A stretch of DNA of 64,000 nt from Pseudomonas sp. Irchel s3h14 (GCF_900187425.1 NZ_FYDJ01000023.1:1-64000); one strand, 5' to 3'; positions 1 through 8,338 are shown, counted from the stretch's first letter. The notes: generated by a model from the letters alone, not told the origin. Numbers and translations: made by a program.

Positions 1-141
1 CGTCCGGCCCCTCGCTTAGGCTCGGCGTTCCTTCGTTCCGGCATTCATCTGGGGGCATCGCCTCCGGTCGGCTTCGCTTCGACCTCCTCTCGATGTGTTC
101 GACTGCGTCGAACGGCGCTGCGCGCCTACCCCCCAGATGAA
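1..141. repeat. Edge of a repetitive element with a 12-bp inverted repeat
   Basis: TTCATCTGGGGG at 44-55 is exactly complementary to CCCCCAGATGAA at 130-141. The loop between them carries further small hairpins, such as GTTCGA/TCGAAC near 98-114. No convincing gene is present. The element probably continues to the left of the window, and I infer an intergenic repeat rather than a gene. Confidence 0.6.
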
Positions 142-193
142 CACCTCCACTCAGCCTGCCGAAGGGGCGGGTGGATCAAGATCACAAGCTGCA

Positions 194-232
194 GGCGAGC
201 TAACGCTCGGCCTGTTGAGTGGTGAGGGGCGA
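194..232. repeat. 39-bp dispersed repeat, copy 1
   Basis: A 39-bp stretch beginning GGCGAGCTAACGCTCGGCCT recurs at 16906-16944 with only two differing bases. It contains the short palindrome CGAG..CTAACG..CTCG. It lies between the inverted-repeat element at the window start and the tandem REP array. Confidence 0.7.
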
Positions 233-250
233 AAGGCTTACCCGATTCCC

Positions 251-463
251 TGTGGGAGCGAGCTTGCTCGCGATGGCGGCCTGACAGCCGACCAATCATT
301 CGCAGATGGACACCGTTCCACTGTAGGAGCCGAGCTTGCTCGCGAAGGCGGCCTGACAGCCGACCAATCACTCGCAGATGTACACCATTCCACTGTAGGA
401 GCCGAGCTTGCTCGCGATGACGGAGCGTCAGCCGGCCAATGTCTCGCAGATGGACACCGTTTC
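251..463. repeat. Three tandem ~71-bp REP-containing units
   Basis: Units start near 251, 322 and 394. Each opens with a TGTRGGAGC..GAGCTTGCTCGCGA REP core and continues with a related spacer (GACAGCCGACCAATC.. in the first two, diverged in the third) and CGCAGATGNACACC. Units 1 and 2 are nearly identical. All REP cores face the same way, so this looks like local tandem amplification rather than an inverted REPIN pair. Confidence 0.8.
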
Positions 464-492
464 GGGCATTGCATTCAAAAACCATCACCCAC

Positions 493-530
493 AAAAAAGG
501 CGACCCCCTCACAGGAGTCGCCTTTCCTTT
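493..530 (-). terminator. Rho-independent terminator of gcd
   Basis: AAAGGCGAC (496-504) pairs with GTCGCCTTT (517-525). Read on the minus strand the hairpin is followed by a run of T, as expected for a terminator just downstream of the gcd stop codon. Confidence 0.85.
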
Positions 531-545
531 AACCGCCGCTAAAAC

Positions 546-2957
546 TTACTCGGACAGTTTGTACGCAATCACGTAGTCACCTTGCTTGGTGCCCAGCGAC
601 CCGTGGCCGCCTGCAACAACAAGCACGTATTGCTTGCCGTCCTTGCCGGTGTAGGTCATCGGTGTGGTTTGTGCACCTGCTGGCAGGCGACCTTCCCACA
701 ACTGCTTGCCGTTTTTCACGTCGTAGGCGCGCAGGTACTGGTCGAGGGTGCCGCTCAGGAAACCAACGCCGCCAGCAGTGACGAAGGTCCCGCCCAGGCT
801 AGGCACGCCCATGCTCAGCGGGATCGGAACCGGTGAGCTGTCGCGCACGGTGCCGTTTTTGTGTTTCCAGATGATTTTGCTGGTGGTCAGGTCGACCGCT
901 GCCACGTAACCCCAGGCCGGTGCCTGGCACGGCAGGCCCAGTGGCGAGAGCAGGGGTTCGAGGATGACGCCGTATGGCGCGCCTTTGTTTGGCTGCACGC
1001 CTTCGGTTTCGCTTTTGCGCGGGCCTTGGGCCGCGATTTCGGCGGCCGGGATCATTTTCGATTTGAACGCCATGTAGTCCGGGTTCATGAAAGCAATCTG
1101 ACGCACCGGGTCAACCGAGATGCCGCCCCAGTCGAACACACCGAAGTTGCCTGGATACACGATCGAACCTTGCAGCGATGGCGGTGTGAACGGGCCGTCG
1201 TAGCGCATGGATTTGAAGTCGATCCGGCAGATCAGTTGGTCGAACGGGGTGACGCCCCACATGTCGCGTTCTTTCAGCGGCGGTGGCATCAGGTTCAGGT
1301 CGGATTTCGGCTGGGTTGGCGAGGTGTGATCACCTTCGACAGCGCCTTGTGGCACCGGCACTTCGTTGATCGGCACGATCGCCTGGCCAGTGCTGCGGTC
1401 CAGCACGTAGATGCTGCCTTGCTTGGTGGACGCGAGTACCGCCTGTTTAACACCGTCTGCGGTTTTCAGATCCATCAGGGTTGGTTGGCCGCCGACGTCC
1501 ATGTCCCACAGGTCGTGGTGGGTGAACTGGAAGTGCCAGCGAACCTTGCCGGTGGCGATGTCGAGGGCGGTCAGGCCGGCGGCGTGCAGTTCCGATTCAG
1601 GGGTGCGAGCACCACCGAACTGGTCCGGGGTCTGGTTGCCCATCGGCAGGTAAAGCATGCCGAGTTTTTCGTCGACGGCGAACATGGACCACATGTTCGG
1701 CGAGTTGCGGGTGTAGACCTTGCCTTCGGCAATCGGCGTGGTGTCGTCCGGGTTGCCGCTGTCCCAGTTCCACACCAGTTTGCCGGTGTGCACGTCGAAC
1801 GCGCGGATCACGCCGCTTGGCTCGTCGGTTGAAACGTTATCGGTGACGTGGCCGCCAATCACCACCAGGTCTTTAGTGACCGCTGGAGGTGAGGTGGAGT
1901 AGTAACCGCCTGCAGTGAAGCCGCCGATGTTGGCGCGCAGATCAACCTGGCCCTTGTCGCCGAAGTCTTCGCACATCTTGCCGGTGTCGGCGTCGAGGGC
2001 GATCAGACGGGTGTCGGCAGTCGGCAGGAAGATCCGGCGTGGGCAGACGTTGCTGACCGGCGCAGGGCTGGCAGTGCCGGTCGGGCTTTGCTCGGACGCG
2101 TAAGCGGCGTCATCGTGATACGTCACGCCACGGCAGGTCATGTGCGCCCAACCCTTGAAGTTCGCCGCGTTTTGCGTGGAGAGCTTCGGATCGAAACGCC
2201 AGATTTCCTTGCCGGTGTCTGGGTCGAGCGCGATCACCTGGCTGTGCGGCGTGCAGACGTAGAGCATGCCGTTGACTTTCAGCGGGGTGTTTTCGGCAGT
2301 GGTTTCGCCCGGGTCGTTCGGCCCTGGCAGGTCGCCGGTGCGGTAGGTCCAGGCCGGAACGAGCTTGTTCACGTTCTGCGGGGTGATCTGTGTCAGTGGC
2401 GAGTAACGATCGCCATGGGCGCTGCGGCCGTAGGAGTTCCAGTCACCGTCGGGCATGGCCGGGGCGGTGTTGGTCATGCCTGGCACGCTGTCGCGGTCCA
2501 GTTGGCCTTTGATTTCACCGGGGTTGGTGAACTGACTGGCGAGCGCGGCAACACCGGCAATCGCCACGGCAGCGCTCAGCGCACCCGTGCCGACCGGATT
2601 GAACTCACCGCGATGCAGCGGGCGGCGGACCCACGGCAGCAGCATGACGATACCGATGGCAAACAACATCGCCAGACGCGGCACCAGTTGCCACCAATCG
2701 AGGCCGACTTCCCACAGGGCCCAGATGGTGCTGGCGAACAGCACCGCAGCGTACAGGCCCAGCGCAGAGCGGCGGGCAGCGATCAGCAGCACGCCGGTCA
2801 GCGCCAGGCCGATACCGGCCAGCAGGTAATACAGCGAGCCGCCGAGCATGCTCAGCTTGATCCCCCCGGCCAGCATGGCCAGGCCCATTAGCAGAAGCAG
2901 GATACCGAGCAGGCTCGGCAGCAGACGGCTTCGACTCAAAGCACCATCAGTGCTCAT
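546..2957 (-). CDS. gcd: Membrane-bound PQQ-dependent glucose dehydrogenase
   Basis: Oxidises glucose to gluconolactone on the periplasmic face of the inner membrane and passes electrons to ubiquinone; it feeds the direct oxidative pathway of pseudomonads. The 803-residue length is normal for Gcd. Residues about 10-140 form five hydrophobic segments, followed by a periplasmic PQQ beta-propeller with repeated A-x-D-x-x-T-G-K and W-type blade motifs (ALDPDTGKEIWRF, ALDIATGKVRWHF, AVDLTTSKIIWKH, AYDVKNGKQLWEG). The early segment DWNSYGRSAHGDRYSPLTQI is typical of the family. A terminator lies directly downstream and a carbohydrate porin gene directly upstream on the same strand. Confidence 0.97.
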   Translation of the reverse strand: MSTDGALSRSRLLPSLLGILLLLMGLAMLAGGIKLSMLGGSLYYLLAGIGLALTGVLLIAARRSALGLYAAVLFASTIWALWEVGLDWWQLVPRLAMLFAIGIVMLLPWVRRPLHRGEFNPVGTGALSAAVAIAGVAALASQFTNPGEIKGQLDRDSVPGMTNTAPAMPDGDWNSYGRSAHGDRYSPLTQITPQNVNKLVPAWTYRTGDLPGPNDPGETTAENTPLKVNGMLYVCTPHSQVIALDPDTGKEIWRFDPKLSTQNAANFKGWAHMTCRGVTYHDDAAYASEQSPTGTASPAPVSNVCPRRIFLPTADTRLIALDADTGKMCEDFGDKGQVDLRANIGGFTAGGYYSTSPPAVTKDLVVIGGHVTDNVSTDEPSGVIRAFDVHTGKLVWNWDSGNPDDTTPIAEGKVYTRNSPNMWSMFAVDEKLGMLYLPMGNQTPDQFGGARTPESELHAAGLTALDIATGKVRWHFQFTHHDLWDMDVGGQPTLMDLKTADGVKQAVLASTKQGSIYVLDRSTGQAIVPINEVPVPQGAVEGDHTSPTQPKSDLNLMPPPLKERDMWGVTPFDQLICRIDFKSMRYDGPFTPPSLQGSIVYPGNFGVFDWGGISVDPVRQIAFMNPDYMAFKSKMIPAAEIAAQGPRKSETEGVQPNKGAPYGVILEPLLSPLGLPCQAPAWGYVAAVDLTTSKIIWKHKNGTVRDSSPVPIPLSMGVPSLGGTFVTAGGVGFLSGTLDQYLRAYDVKNGKQLWEGRLPAGAQTTPMTYTGKDGKQYVLVVAGGHGSLGTKQGDYVIAYKLSE

Positions 2958-3063
2958 AGTGTGGTTCTCCGTGACGTTTTAAGTAGTCCCGCGCAAGTTC
3001 ACTGTAGATGACGATCCGGTGCGGGCAGGGTTCATGTAAAAAGTGTTGGGTTGATGTAACCCT

Positions 3064-3156
3064 TGTAGGAGCAGAGCTTGCTCGCGATGGCGGTGTGTCA
3101 GGCAGCGCCAATGTCAACTGACACTCCGTCATCGCGAGCAAGCTCTGCTCCCACAG
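3064..3156. repeat. REPIN: inverted REP pair
   Basis: A TGTAGGAGCAGAGCTTGCTC core near the left end is mirrored by GAGCAAGCTCTGCTCCCACA at the right end, with a 45-bp spacer that is itself partly complementary. It lies between oprB and gcd and could form a large hairpin in an oprB-gcd transcript. Confidence 0.85.
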
Positions 3157-3171
3157 GATTTGTGGTGTTGG

Positions 3172-4554
3172 TTAGAACGATGACTGGATCTTGATCCCGC
3201 CAATCAGCGCGTCATCGACCTTGTCCACGCCACCGGGGTGGCGGATGTATTGCAGGTTCGGGCGCACGGTCAGCCAGTTCGTGACGTGCACGCCGTAATA
3301 GAGTTCGGCGCTGTATTCGGTGTCCTGCGGTGGCAGGAAGGATGGGGCGTCGTAGTCGAAGACCGCGCGGGCCTGATTGGTCGCCTCGGCGTTCTTGCGA
3401 TAGGCCGGGTTGACGTGGACGCGAGCCAGGGCGAAACCGATGTCGTCCTTTGCGCGTGCATCGAACAAGCCTTTGTAGACGACGCCTGCCTGGACATAGT
3501 TGTCGATGGCGTTGGTCTTCTTGTCGTGCATCGTGCCGTTGGCGAACACGCTCAGGCCGCGGGAGTTGTCGCTGGCGCGGCTGGTCAATTGCTGCTGCAC
3601 ACCGAGCCACACACCGTGTTTGCTCGACGCGCTGCGGTAAGCCTCGCCACTCAAGGCAGCCGGCTGACCGTTGCTGTCCTTGTAAGCGTCAGTGGCGTTG
3701 GCACTGCTGTAGTAATAGCCGGCGCGGTATTCACCCGGCAGGCCATTGAGCTTCGGCGACCACACCAGTTCCACCGGCAGGATCGCGCCCTGGGTGCCGC
3801 TGCCGCTGAGCTTGAAGCCATTGTCGCGATCAAGGTTCGACGGGTTTTGCTCGTAGGCGCCGACCTGTGCATACAGCTCCGGCGTCAGGTGATATTTGAC
3901 CCGCATCGCCCATTGGCTGACCGGCCAGTTGTACCAGATGCCACCGACCCAGTTGCCGACCTGCGAGCCGCAGAACGCGAGGTTCTGGAAGTCGCAGGGG
4001 AAGCTGTTGAAGTCTTCGCCTTCGCCAAAACGACCGACCTTGATGTCGAGCTTTTGATCGAAGAATTTCTGCTGATACCACATCTGCGTCAGGCGCCAGG
4101 TCTGGCCACGGCCCCAGACTTCCTGAGCCGAGGTGAACCCGCCCACGCGCGGATCGTTGATGCGGTCGTTGCTGATGTTGTTGCCGTTGCGCTCGGTGAT
4201 GGTCAGCTGAAACTCGGCGTCGTCCCAGCCCAGAATCTTCTGCAAGTCCATGTGGGTGCCGAGGGCAAACTGGTCGCTGTAGCGAGCGGTGCGGTCATGG
4301 TCGTAACCACCGTGCAGATTGCTGCCCATTTCGCCGGTGTAATCGACTTTGAAGTCGTAGCCTTTTTCCGAAAGTTCGGTGCGCGTGCCATTCCAGTCGC
4401 CGAGCATCCATGGCGACTCGCTATCGAAGGCCGGAGCGGCCTGGGTGCAAGTGGCGAGGCCCAGCGCGGTGAATCCGCCAATCAGGGTCAGGGCTTTTCG
4501 ACCAGCAATAGCGGTGCAGACAGCGCTGTCTCGCGAAGTTTGAAGATAAGGCAT
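3172..4554 (-). CDS. oprB: Carbohydrate-selective porin, OprB family
   Basis: Outer-membrane beta-barrel that admits glucose and related sugars. From the start at 4554 the product has 460 residues, with a signal peptide of a basic start, a hydrophobic stretch ALTLIGGFTALGLA and a cleavage region near TQAA. The mature protein begins SPWMLGDWNGTRTELSEKGY, the usual OprB opening, and ends in a C-terminal phenylalanine (KIQSSF) as barrel proteins do. The frame stays open to 4746, but that extension lacks signal-peptide character. No strong ribosome site precedes 4554, so the start is moderately sure. Adjacency to gcd suggests joint service in glucose uptake and oxidation; the same pairing is known next to gcd in P. 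aeruginosa. Confidence 0.92.
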   Translation of the reverse strand: MPYLQTSRDSAVCTAIAGRKALTLIGGFTALGLATCTQAAPAFDSESPWMLGDWNGTRTELSEKGYDFKVDYTGEMGSNLHGGYDHDRTARYSDQFALGTHMDLQKILGWDDAEFQLTITERNGNNISNDRINDPRVGGFTSAQEVWGRGQTWRLTQMWYQQKFFDQKLDIKVGRFGEGEDFNSFPCDFQNLAFCGSQVGNWVGGIWYNWPVSQWAMRVKYHLTPELYAQVGAYEQNPSNLDRDNGFKLSGSGTQGAILPVELVWSPKLNGLPGEYRAGYYYSSANATDAYKDSNGQPAALSGEAYRSASSKHGVWLGVQQQLTSRASDNSRGLSVFANGTMHDKKTNAIDNYVQAGVVYKGLFDARAKDDIGFALARVHVNPAYRKNAEATNQARAVFDYDAPSFLPPQDTEYSAELYYGVHVTNWLTVRPNLQYIRHPGGVDKVDDALIGGIKIQSSF

Positions 4555-4670
4555 AGGGGAAGTAATTCTGGGTCTTTTTCTGGGAAGTGAACTGAAGCGG
4601 CAGTATGTCGCGGGCAGAAGAAACGTTTCAGCTTGACGGGCGCAAGGATAATGTCCTGTTACAAATAGAG

Positions 4671-4680
4671 AAAGCGCTTT
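4671..4680. promoter_or_regulatory. Perfect palindrome upstream of oprB
   Basis: AAAGCGCTTT is a perfect 10-bp palindrome about 115 bp upstream of the oprB start. It may be a regulator site controlling sugar genes, but I cannot name the protein. The rest of 4555-4928 holds one REP pair and no gene. Confidence 0.3.
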
Positions 4681-4735
4681 TACTGACATGGAGCGTTTCG
4701 GATTTGGTAACAGTCCCAGTCGGCACAACGCATTC

Positions 4736-4804
4736 CGTAGGAGCATGGCTTGCCAGCGATGGCGTCCTCAAGATCGCCATCGCGGGCAAGCCTCGCTCCT
4801 GCAG
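4736..4804. repeat. Short inverted REP pair
   Basis: CCGTAGGAGCATGGCTTGCC at the left is mirrored by GGCAAGCCTCGCTCCTGCAG at the right with GCGATGGCG..CGCCATCGC inside. It is a diverged relative of the other REPIN elements in the window. Confidence 0.7.
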
Positions 4805-4928
4805 GTCCGGGTGCGTTCTTTTGCAGGTCACCTACATTTAACGGAGGAACACACAGAGCGCTTCCACCCGACCACACCCTCGGCTAAGGTGCGCGGCTTC
4901 CCATTCTTTCACCGCTCGAAGGCCCGGC

Positions 4929-5159
4929 ATGACCGAACAGAACAACAACCCGCTGCACGGCGTGACGCTGGAGCAAATCCTCAACGCGCTGGTTGAACAC
5001 TACGAATGGTCGGGGCTGGCCGAGCGCATCGATATCCGCTGCTTCAAGAGTGACCCGAGCATCAAGTCGAGCCTGACATTCCTGCGCAAAACCCCATGGG
5101 CGCGGGAGAAGGTCGAGCGCTTGTACGTGAAGCTGATGCGCACCAAGCGCCCGGTCTGA
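4929..5159 (+). CDS. VF530 family (DUF2132) small DNA-binding-like protein
   Basis: A 76-residue protein with the near-invariant family core NPLHGVTLEQILNALVEHY at residues 7-25, followed by IDIRCFKSDPSIKSSLTFLR and KTPWAREKVE. Members of VF530/DUF2132 have a compact helical fold; a DNA-binding role is proposed but not established. The start is supported by the preceding CGAAGGCCCGGC and by family length. Two bases separate its stop from the next start, so the pair is likely co-transcribed. Confidence 0.88.
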   Translation: MTEQNNNPLHGVTLEQILNALVEHYEWSGLAERIDIRCFKSDPSIKSSLTFLRKTPWAREKVERLYVKLMRTKRPV

Positions 5160-5161
5160 AC

Positions 5162-5815
5162 ATGGTCAACCCACCGACGCCAGGTTCTGCCGCGAGGCGT
5201 CGATTTGTGGCCGTGGCGGCGGTGCTTGGCTGGGCAGGACTGAGCATTCAGCTGTACTTGATTCTCTACTCACGCTGGACGCTGGCGGCCAGTCTGCTCG
5301 GCGGGCTGGTCAGCTTCTTCAGCTATTTCACCGTGCTGACTAATACGCTGGTGGCGACCGTGCTGACATGCGAGCTGACGTCCCGCGAGTCGGCGGCGCG
5401 ACGCTGGTTTTTGCAGCCGTGGGTGAGTAGCGGCATTGCCGTGAGCATCGCCGTGGTCGGGCTCGCGTACAGCCTGTTGTTGCGCCATCTGTGGCATCCC
5501 GAAGGCTGGCAGTTGCTCGCCGATGAGTTGCTGCACGACATCATGCCGCTGCTGTTTCTGGTGTATTGGTGGTGTTGCGTACCCAAAGGCACATTGCGCC
5601 TGGGGCACATTGCCTTGTGGGTGATGTATCCGCTGGTGTATTTCGCTTATGCACTGCTGCGCGGGCATCTGCTCGCTGCTTACCCGTACCCGTTCATCGA
5701 TGTGAGCACGCTGGGTTATCCACAGGTGTTTCTCAATGCCGCGGGGATATTGGCGGGGTTTGTGGTGATCGCGTTGTTGGTGGTGGGACTGGATCGCTGG
5801 CGAAAACCGAGCTAG
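5162..5815 (+). CDS. Pr6Pr-family integral membrane protein
   Basis: A 217-residue membrane protein with six or so hydrophobic helices (FVAVAAVLGWAGLSIQLYLI, LLGGLVSFFSYFTVLTNTLV, VSSGIAVSIAVVGLAYSLLL, LLHDIMPLLFLVYWW, LGHIALWVMYPLVYFAYALL, LNAAGILAGFVVIALLVVGL). The FSYFTVLTNTL and LLHDIMPLLFLVYW motifs with an internal histidine fit the Pr6Pr family. Function is unknown. The chosen start lies two bases after the VF530 stop; the frame is open further upstream, but that part overlaps VF530 and is not membrane-like. Confidence 0.75.
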   Translation: MVNPPTPGSAARRRFVAVAAVLGWAGLSIQLYLILYSRWTLAASLLGGLVSFFSYFTVLTNTLVATVLTCELTSRESAARRWFLQPWVSSGIAVSIAVVGLAYSLLLRHLWHPEGWQLLADELLHDIMPLLFLVYWWCCVPKGTLRLGHIALWVMYPLVYFAYALLRGHLLAAYPYPFIDVSTLGYPQVFLNAAGILAGFVVIALLVVGLDRWRKPS

Positions 5816-5834
5816 CGAACACCACCGAACAACT

Positions 5835-5922
5835 GTGGGAGCGGGCTTGCTCGCGAATGCGGTGTGTCAATCACATCAATGCTGAATGACACACCGCATT
5901 CGCGAGCAAGCCCGCTCCCACA
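5835..5922. repeat. Perfect REPIN with 36-bp arms
   Basis: The arm at 5835-5870 (starting TGTGGGAGCGGGCTTGCTCG) is exactly complementary to 5887-5922, leaving a 16-bp loop. It sits between the convergent genes ending at 5815 and 5941 and could act as a two-way transcript end. Perfect arms suggest recent mobility or strong conservation. Confidence 0.95.
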
Positions 5923-5940
5923 AGGGGGGCGTCGAGGTTG

Positions 5941-6726
5941 TTATTCCTCGTCGCCGTCATCCAGCCGCCAGTAACCCACGGCTTTGACGAACTTTTCATC
6001 CAGCCTATGCTCATCCAGCAACACCCGGCGTATCTGCCGCGACATTTTGGTTTCAGTCGCTACCCACGCATACAAATTGCCACTCGGCACTTGCAGCTGT
6101 TTCACGGTGTTCAGCAAGTTGTTTTTCCCGCCCTCGCGCAATACCCAGATCACATTGACTTGCGCGGCGCTTTCCAGACGTTGCTGCTCGGCGCCGTTCT
6201 CTACTTCCACAATCACCAATGCCCGGCGATTGGCCGCCAGGCCTTCCAGCCGCCGAGCGATCGCAGGCAGGGCGGTCTCGTCACCGATCAGCAAGTAGCT
6301 GTCGAAGATATCCGGCACGACCATCGAGCCGCGGGGCCCGCCGATGTGCAGGAATTGGCCGGGTTTGGCCTGCTCGGCCCAGGTCGCGGCAGGGCCGTCG
6401 CCGTGCAGCACGAAGTCGATGTCCAGTTCCAGCGTGTCGAGGTCGTAGCGGCGCGGCGTGTAGTCGCGCATCGCCGGCATCGGCCCGTTGTCTTTGCCGG
6501 CACCGAGCACCAGGGTTTCCAGGGCGGCTTGTTCCGCCGCGTTTTGAGGAAACAACAGTTTGACGTGGTCGTCCGTGCCGAGACTGACGAAGCCCGCCAG
6601 TTCCGGCCCGCCCAGCGTGATGCGGCGCATGCGCGGGGTCAGGTCGACCACCCGCAACACTTCCAGGCGACGGCGTTTGATCTCGTGGCTGACACGGTGA
6701 ATGGTTTGCACGATCACTTCAGTCAT
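5941..6726 (-). CDS. Siderophore-interacting protein / ferric-chelate reductase
   Basis: A 261-residue FAD-dependent reductase of the SIP (ViuB/YqjH) family, which frees iron from ferric siderophores in the cytoplasm using NAD(P)H. The N-terminal FAD-binding barrel includes LEVLRVVDLTPRMRRITLGG, DYTPRRYD (the flavin-binding R-x-Y region) and AKPGQFLHIGGPRGS. The C-terminal part YLLIGDETALPAIARRLE fits the nucleotide-binding SIP domain. It overlaps the upstream PadR gene by four bases (ATGA), so they are translationally coupled. In E. coli the related reductase NfeF (YqjH) is paired with the PadR-type regulator NfeR (YqjI), which supports an iron/nickel-linked role here. Confidence 0.92.
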   Translation of the reverse strand: MTEVIVQTIHRVSHEIKRRRLEVLRVVDLTPRMRRITLGGPELAGFVSLGTDDHVKLLFPQNAAEQAALETLVLGAGKDNGPMPAMRDYTPRRYDLDTLELDIDFVLHGDGPAATWAEQAKPGQFLHIGGPRGSMVVPDIFDSYLLIGDETALPAIARRLEGLAANRRALVIVEVENGAEQQRLESAAQVNVIWVLREGGKNNLLNTVKQLQVPSGNLYAWVATETKMSRQIRRVLLDEHRLDEKFVKAVGYWRLDDGDEE

Positions 6727-7304
6727 TCGGCTTGCTCCTGAACGGGTTGAACGGCAGGGCCATCGACGATGGCTTTGGCGGTGTTGTTAAGCAGGTCGCG
6801 TACCCGCAGGATTTCTTCCAGGCTCCAGCGGCCGTGATGCATCTGCAAGGCATGACGCAAGTTGTGCACCGCTTCGTGGATCTCGGCGGGGCGGTCATGG
6901 CCGCGCAATGAGCGCTTGCTGACCTCGATGCGCATCCGCACGCCGTCCAGTGCGATCGCCTGATCGCTTAACGACAGACGTCCGGCATCGGTGATGGTGT
7001 AGCGTTTTTTCCCGCCCTCGGCGTCGCCCAGGATCATCTCGCTTTCTTCAAGGAAGGTCAGGGTCGGGTAAATCACACCGGGGCTGGGGCTGTACGCGCC
7101 GTCGAACATGCTTTCGATCTGGCGGATCAGGTCATAACCGTGGCAAGGCTGCTCGGCGATCAGCGCCAACAACAGTAATTTCAGGTCGCCGGGGGCGAAC
7201 ACCCGTGGTCCGCGTCCACCGCGTTCGCGGCCGGGGCCAGGGCGTTTCTCGAAGCCGTCGCGGCCGTCGCTGTGTTCGCGGTGGGGGGAATGATGGTCTC
7301 TCAT
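6723..7304 (-). CDS. PadR-family transcriptional regulator, NfeR/YqjI-like
   Basis: A 193-residue regulator. A low-complexity N-terminus with five His in the first 25 residues (MRDHHSPHREHSDGRDG) precedes a PadR winged helix at about 35-110 (LKLLLLALIAEQPCHGYDLI, SPSPGVIYPTLTFLEESEMI). His-rich N-termini are known in the nickel-responsive NfeR of E. coli, whose neighbour gene is a ferric reductase, as here. It is first in a two-gene operon with the reductase. A perfect palindrome at 7336-7353, about 32 bp upstream of the start, is the likely autoregulatory operator. Confidence 0.9.
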   Translation of the reverse strand: MRDHHSPHREHSDGRDGFEKRPGPGRERGGRGPRVFAPGDLKLLLLALIAEQPCHGYDLIRQIESMFDGAYSPSPGVIYPTLTFLEESEMILGDAEGGKKRYTITDAGRLSLSDQAIALDGVRMRIEVSKRSLRGHDRPAEIHEAVHNLRHALQMHHGRWSLEEILRVRDLLNNTAKAIVDGPAVQPVQEQAE

Positions 7305-7335
7305 TTTCCTTCTCTCTCGTCGTATTTAGATACAA

Positions 7336-7353
7336 CTTAAGATATATCTTAAG
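7336..7353. promoter_or_regulatory. 18-bp perfect palindrome, candidate PadR operator
   Basis: CTTAAGATATATCTTAAG reads the same on both strands. It lies just upstream of the padR-like start and has the AT-rich dyad form typical of PadR operators. Autoregulation of the padR-reductase operon is inferred. Confidence 0.7.
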
Positions 7354-7573
7354 GCGTAAGCAAGGTGTTTTTTGGGCAGCACCTTTCAGGCGACGAGTGG
7401 CAGGCAACCTTAGCGTTGACTTTCAATTGGCCTGGCACGCTTATTCTTTAGTGACTGCGAGTTGAGAATTAATTAAAGTCATTGCTCTAATAATAATTAT
7501 TGGGTTTATCTTATAAAAGTCCTCGAAAGCCTCAAGTTTGTTAGTTGAAAGCGCTGTATGGTTTTTCCCGAAA

Positions 7574-7601
7574 AACTGTAGGTAGGGCGCAGCCTACAGT
7601 T
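7574..7601 (+). promoter_or_regulatory. Hairpin in the fimbrial leader region
   Basis: AACTGTAGG (7574-7582) pairs with CCTACAGTT (7593-7601), followed by a T-rich tract (TTCTTGTTTTTGTTCTTTTT). It could be a terminator or attenuator ahead of the fimbrial operon. The whole 7305-7810 interval has no gene; 7440-7560 is unusually AT-rich for this genome and probably carries the fimbrial promoter, but no clear -35/-10 pair stands out. Confidence 0.45.
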
Positions 7602-7810
7602 GTTGTGTTGTGATTCTTGTTTTTGTTCTTTTTTCTGGCTGGTCATGGGGGCGATTAACTACGCGATTGTCGGAAGTTGCTTGCTTATTTTCCAGAGCGA
7701 ACAGTCGATCATGGTCTGGCGTTGGAAGTGCAGGTAAACATGACCGAACCTGGTCGGTGTTGTTTGAACTTTCAATGATCTAATCACTTAAAGAAAACAG
7801 GTACTAATCG

Positions 7811-8296
7811 ATGTTCAAAAAAATCGCATTTGCTGCTCCTTTGGCCGTCCTGGCACTGGGTTCGTCCATGGCATTCGCCGCAGAACCGATTAACCAGGTC
7901 ATCAACATCAAGGCGTTCGTTCCTACTTCGCTGTTCAATGTTGCGCCGCAAAACCCGGATTTCGGGCGTGACGAAACCATGACCCGGCAGGGCAGCGGTG
8001 ATCTGACCACCGTACGTGGTCTCTTCAACATGAAACACACCGACCCGAAAGGTGCCATCAACGCACTGATCGATGGTGACGCGGCGCTGTACAACGGCCG
8101 TGACAGCATTCCATTGACGGTTACGATTGGTGGCGTTGAATTGGGCAGCACCACTACTGAAGTCGTTAACCAACTGGACTCCGTACCGGGCGTGCAACGG
8201 GAAATGGTCATCAAGGCCCAAACGCCGACACCGACCCAGACGGGTGATTACTCCACCAGTTTTGCCGTGATATTCGAACCTGTTATCAAGCCGTAA
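7811..8296 (+). CDS. Major pilin subunit, CS1/CFA (alpha) fimbriae
   Basis: A 161-residue exported pilin. Residues 1-23 are a signal peptide (MFKKIAFAAPLAVLALGSSM..AFA) cleaved before AEPINQVINIKAFVP, where the mature N-terminus supplies the donor strand. The segments INIKAFVPTSLFNV and GDYSTSFAVIFEPV at the ends fit the CS1-type fimbrial major subunit family (CfaB, CblA). Being first in the operon and followed by a strong hairpin suggests it is the most abundant product. Confidence 0.9.
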   Translation: MFKKIAFAAPLAVLALGSSMAFAAEPINQVINIKAFVPTSLFNVAPQNPDFGRDETMTRQGSGDLTTVRGLFNMKHTDPKGAINALIDGDAALYNGRDSIPLTVTIGGVELGSTTTEVVNQLDSVPGVQREMVIKAQTPTPTQTGDYSTSFAVIFEPVIKP

Positions 8297-8338
8297 TTGA
8301 AATATCTTTTTGAATAAAGTTTTTTATTCAGCGGTCTT

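Noticed and set aside
251..463. Regular repeats that might suggest a CRISPR array
   Set aside because: Only three units of about 71 bp with similar, not unique, spacers and a REP core; no cas genes nearby.
861..1832. Long open frame opposite gcd
   Set aside because: It is antisense to a clear full-length gene; high GC makes long antisense frames common and the product looks compositionally biased.
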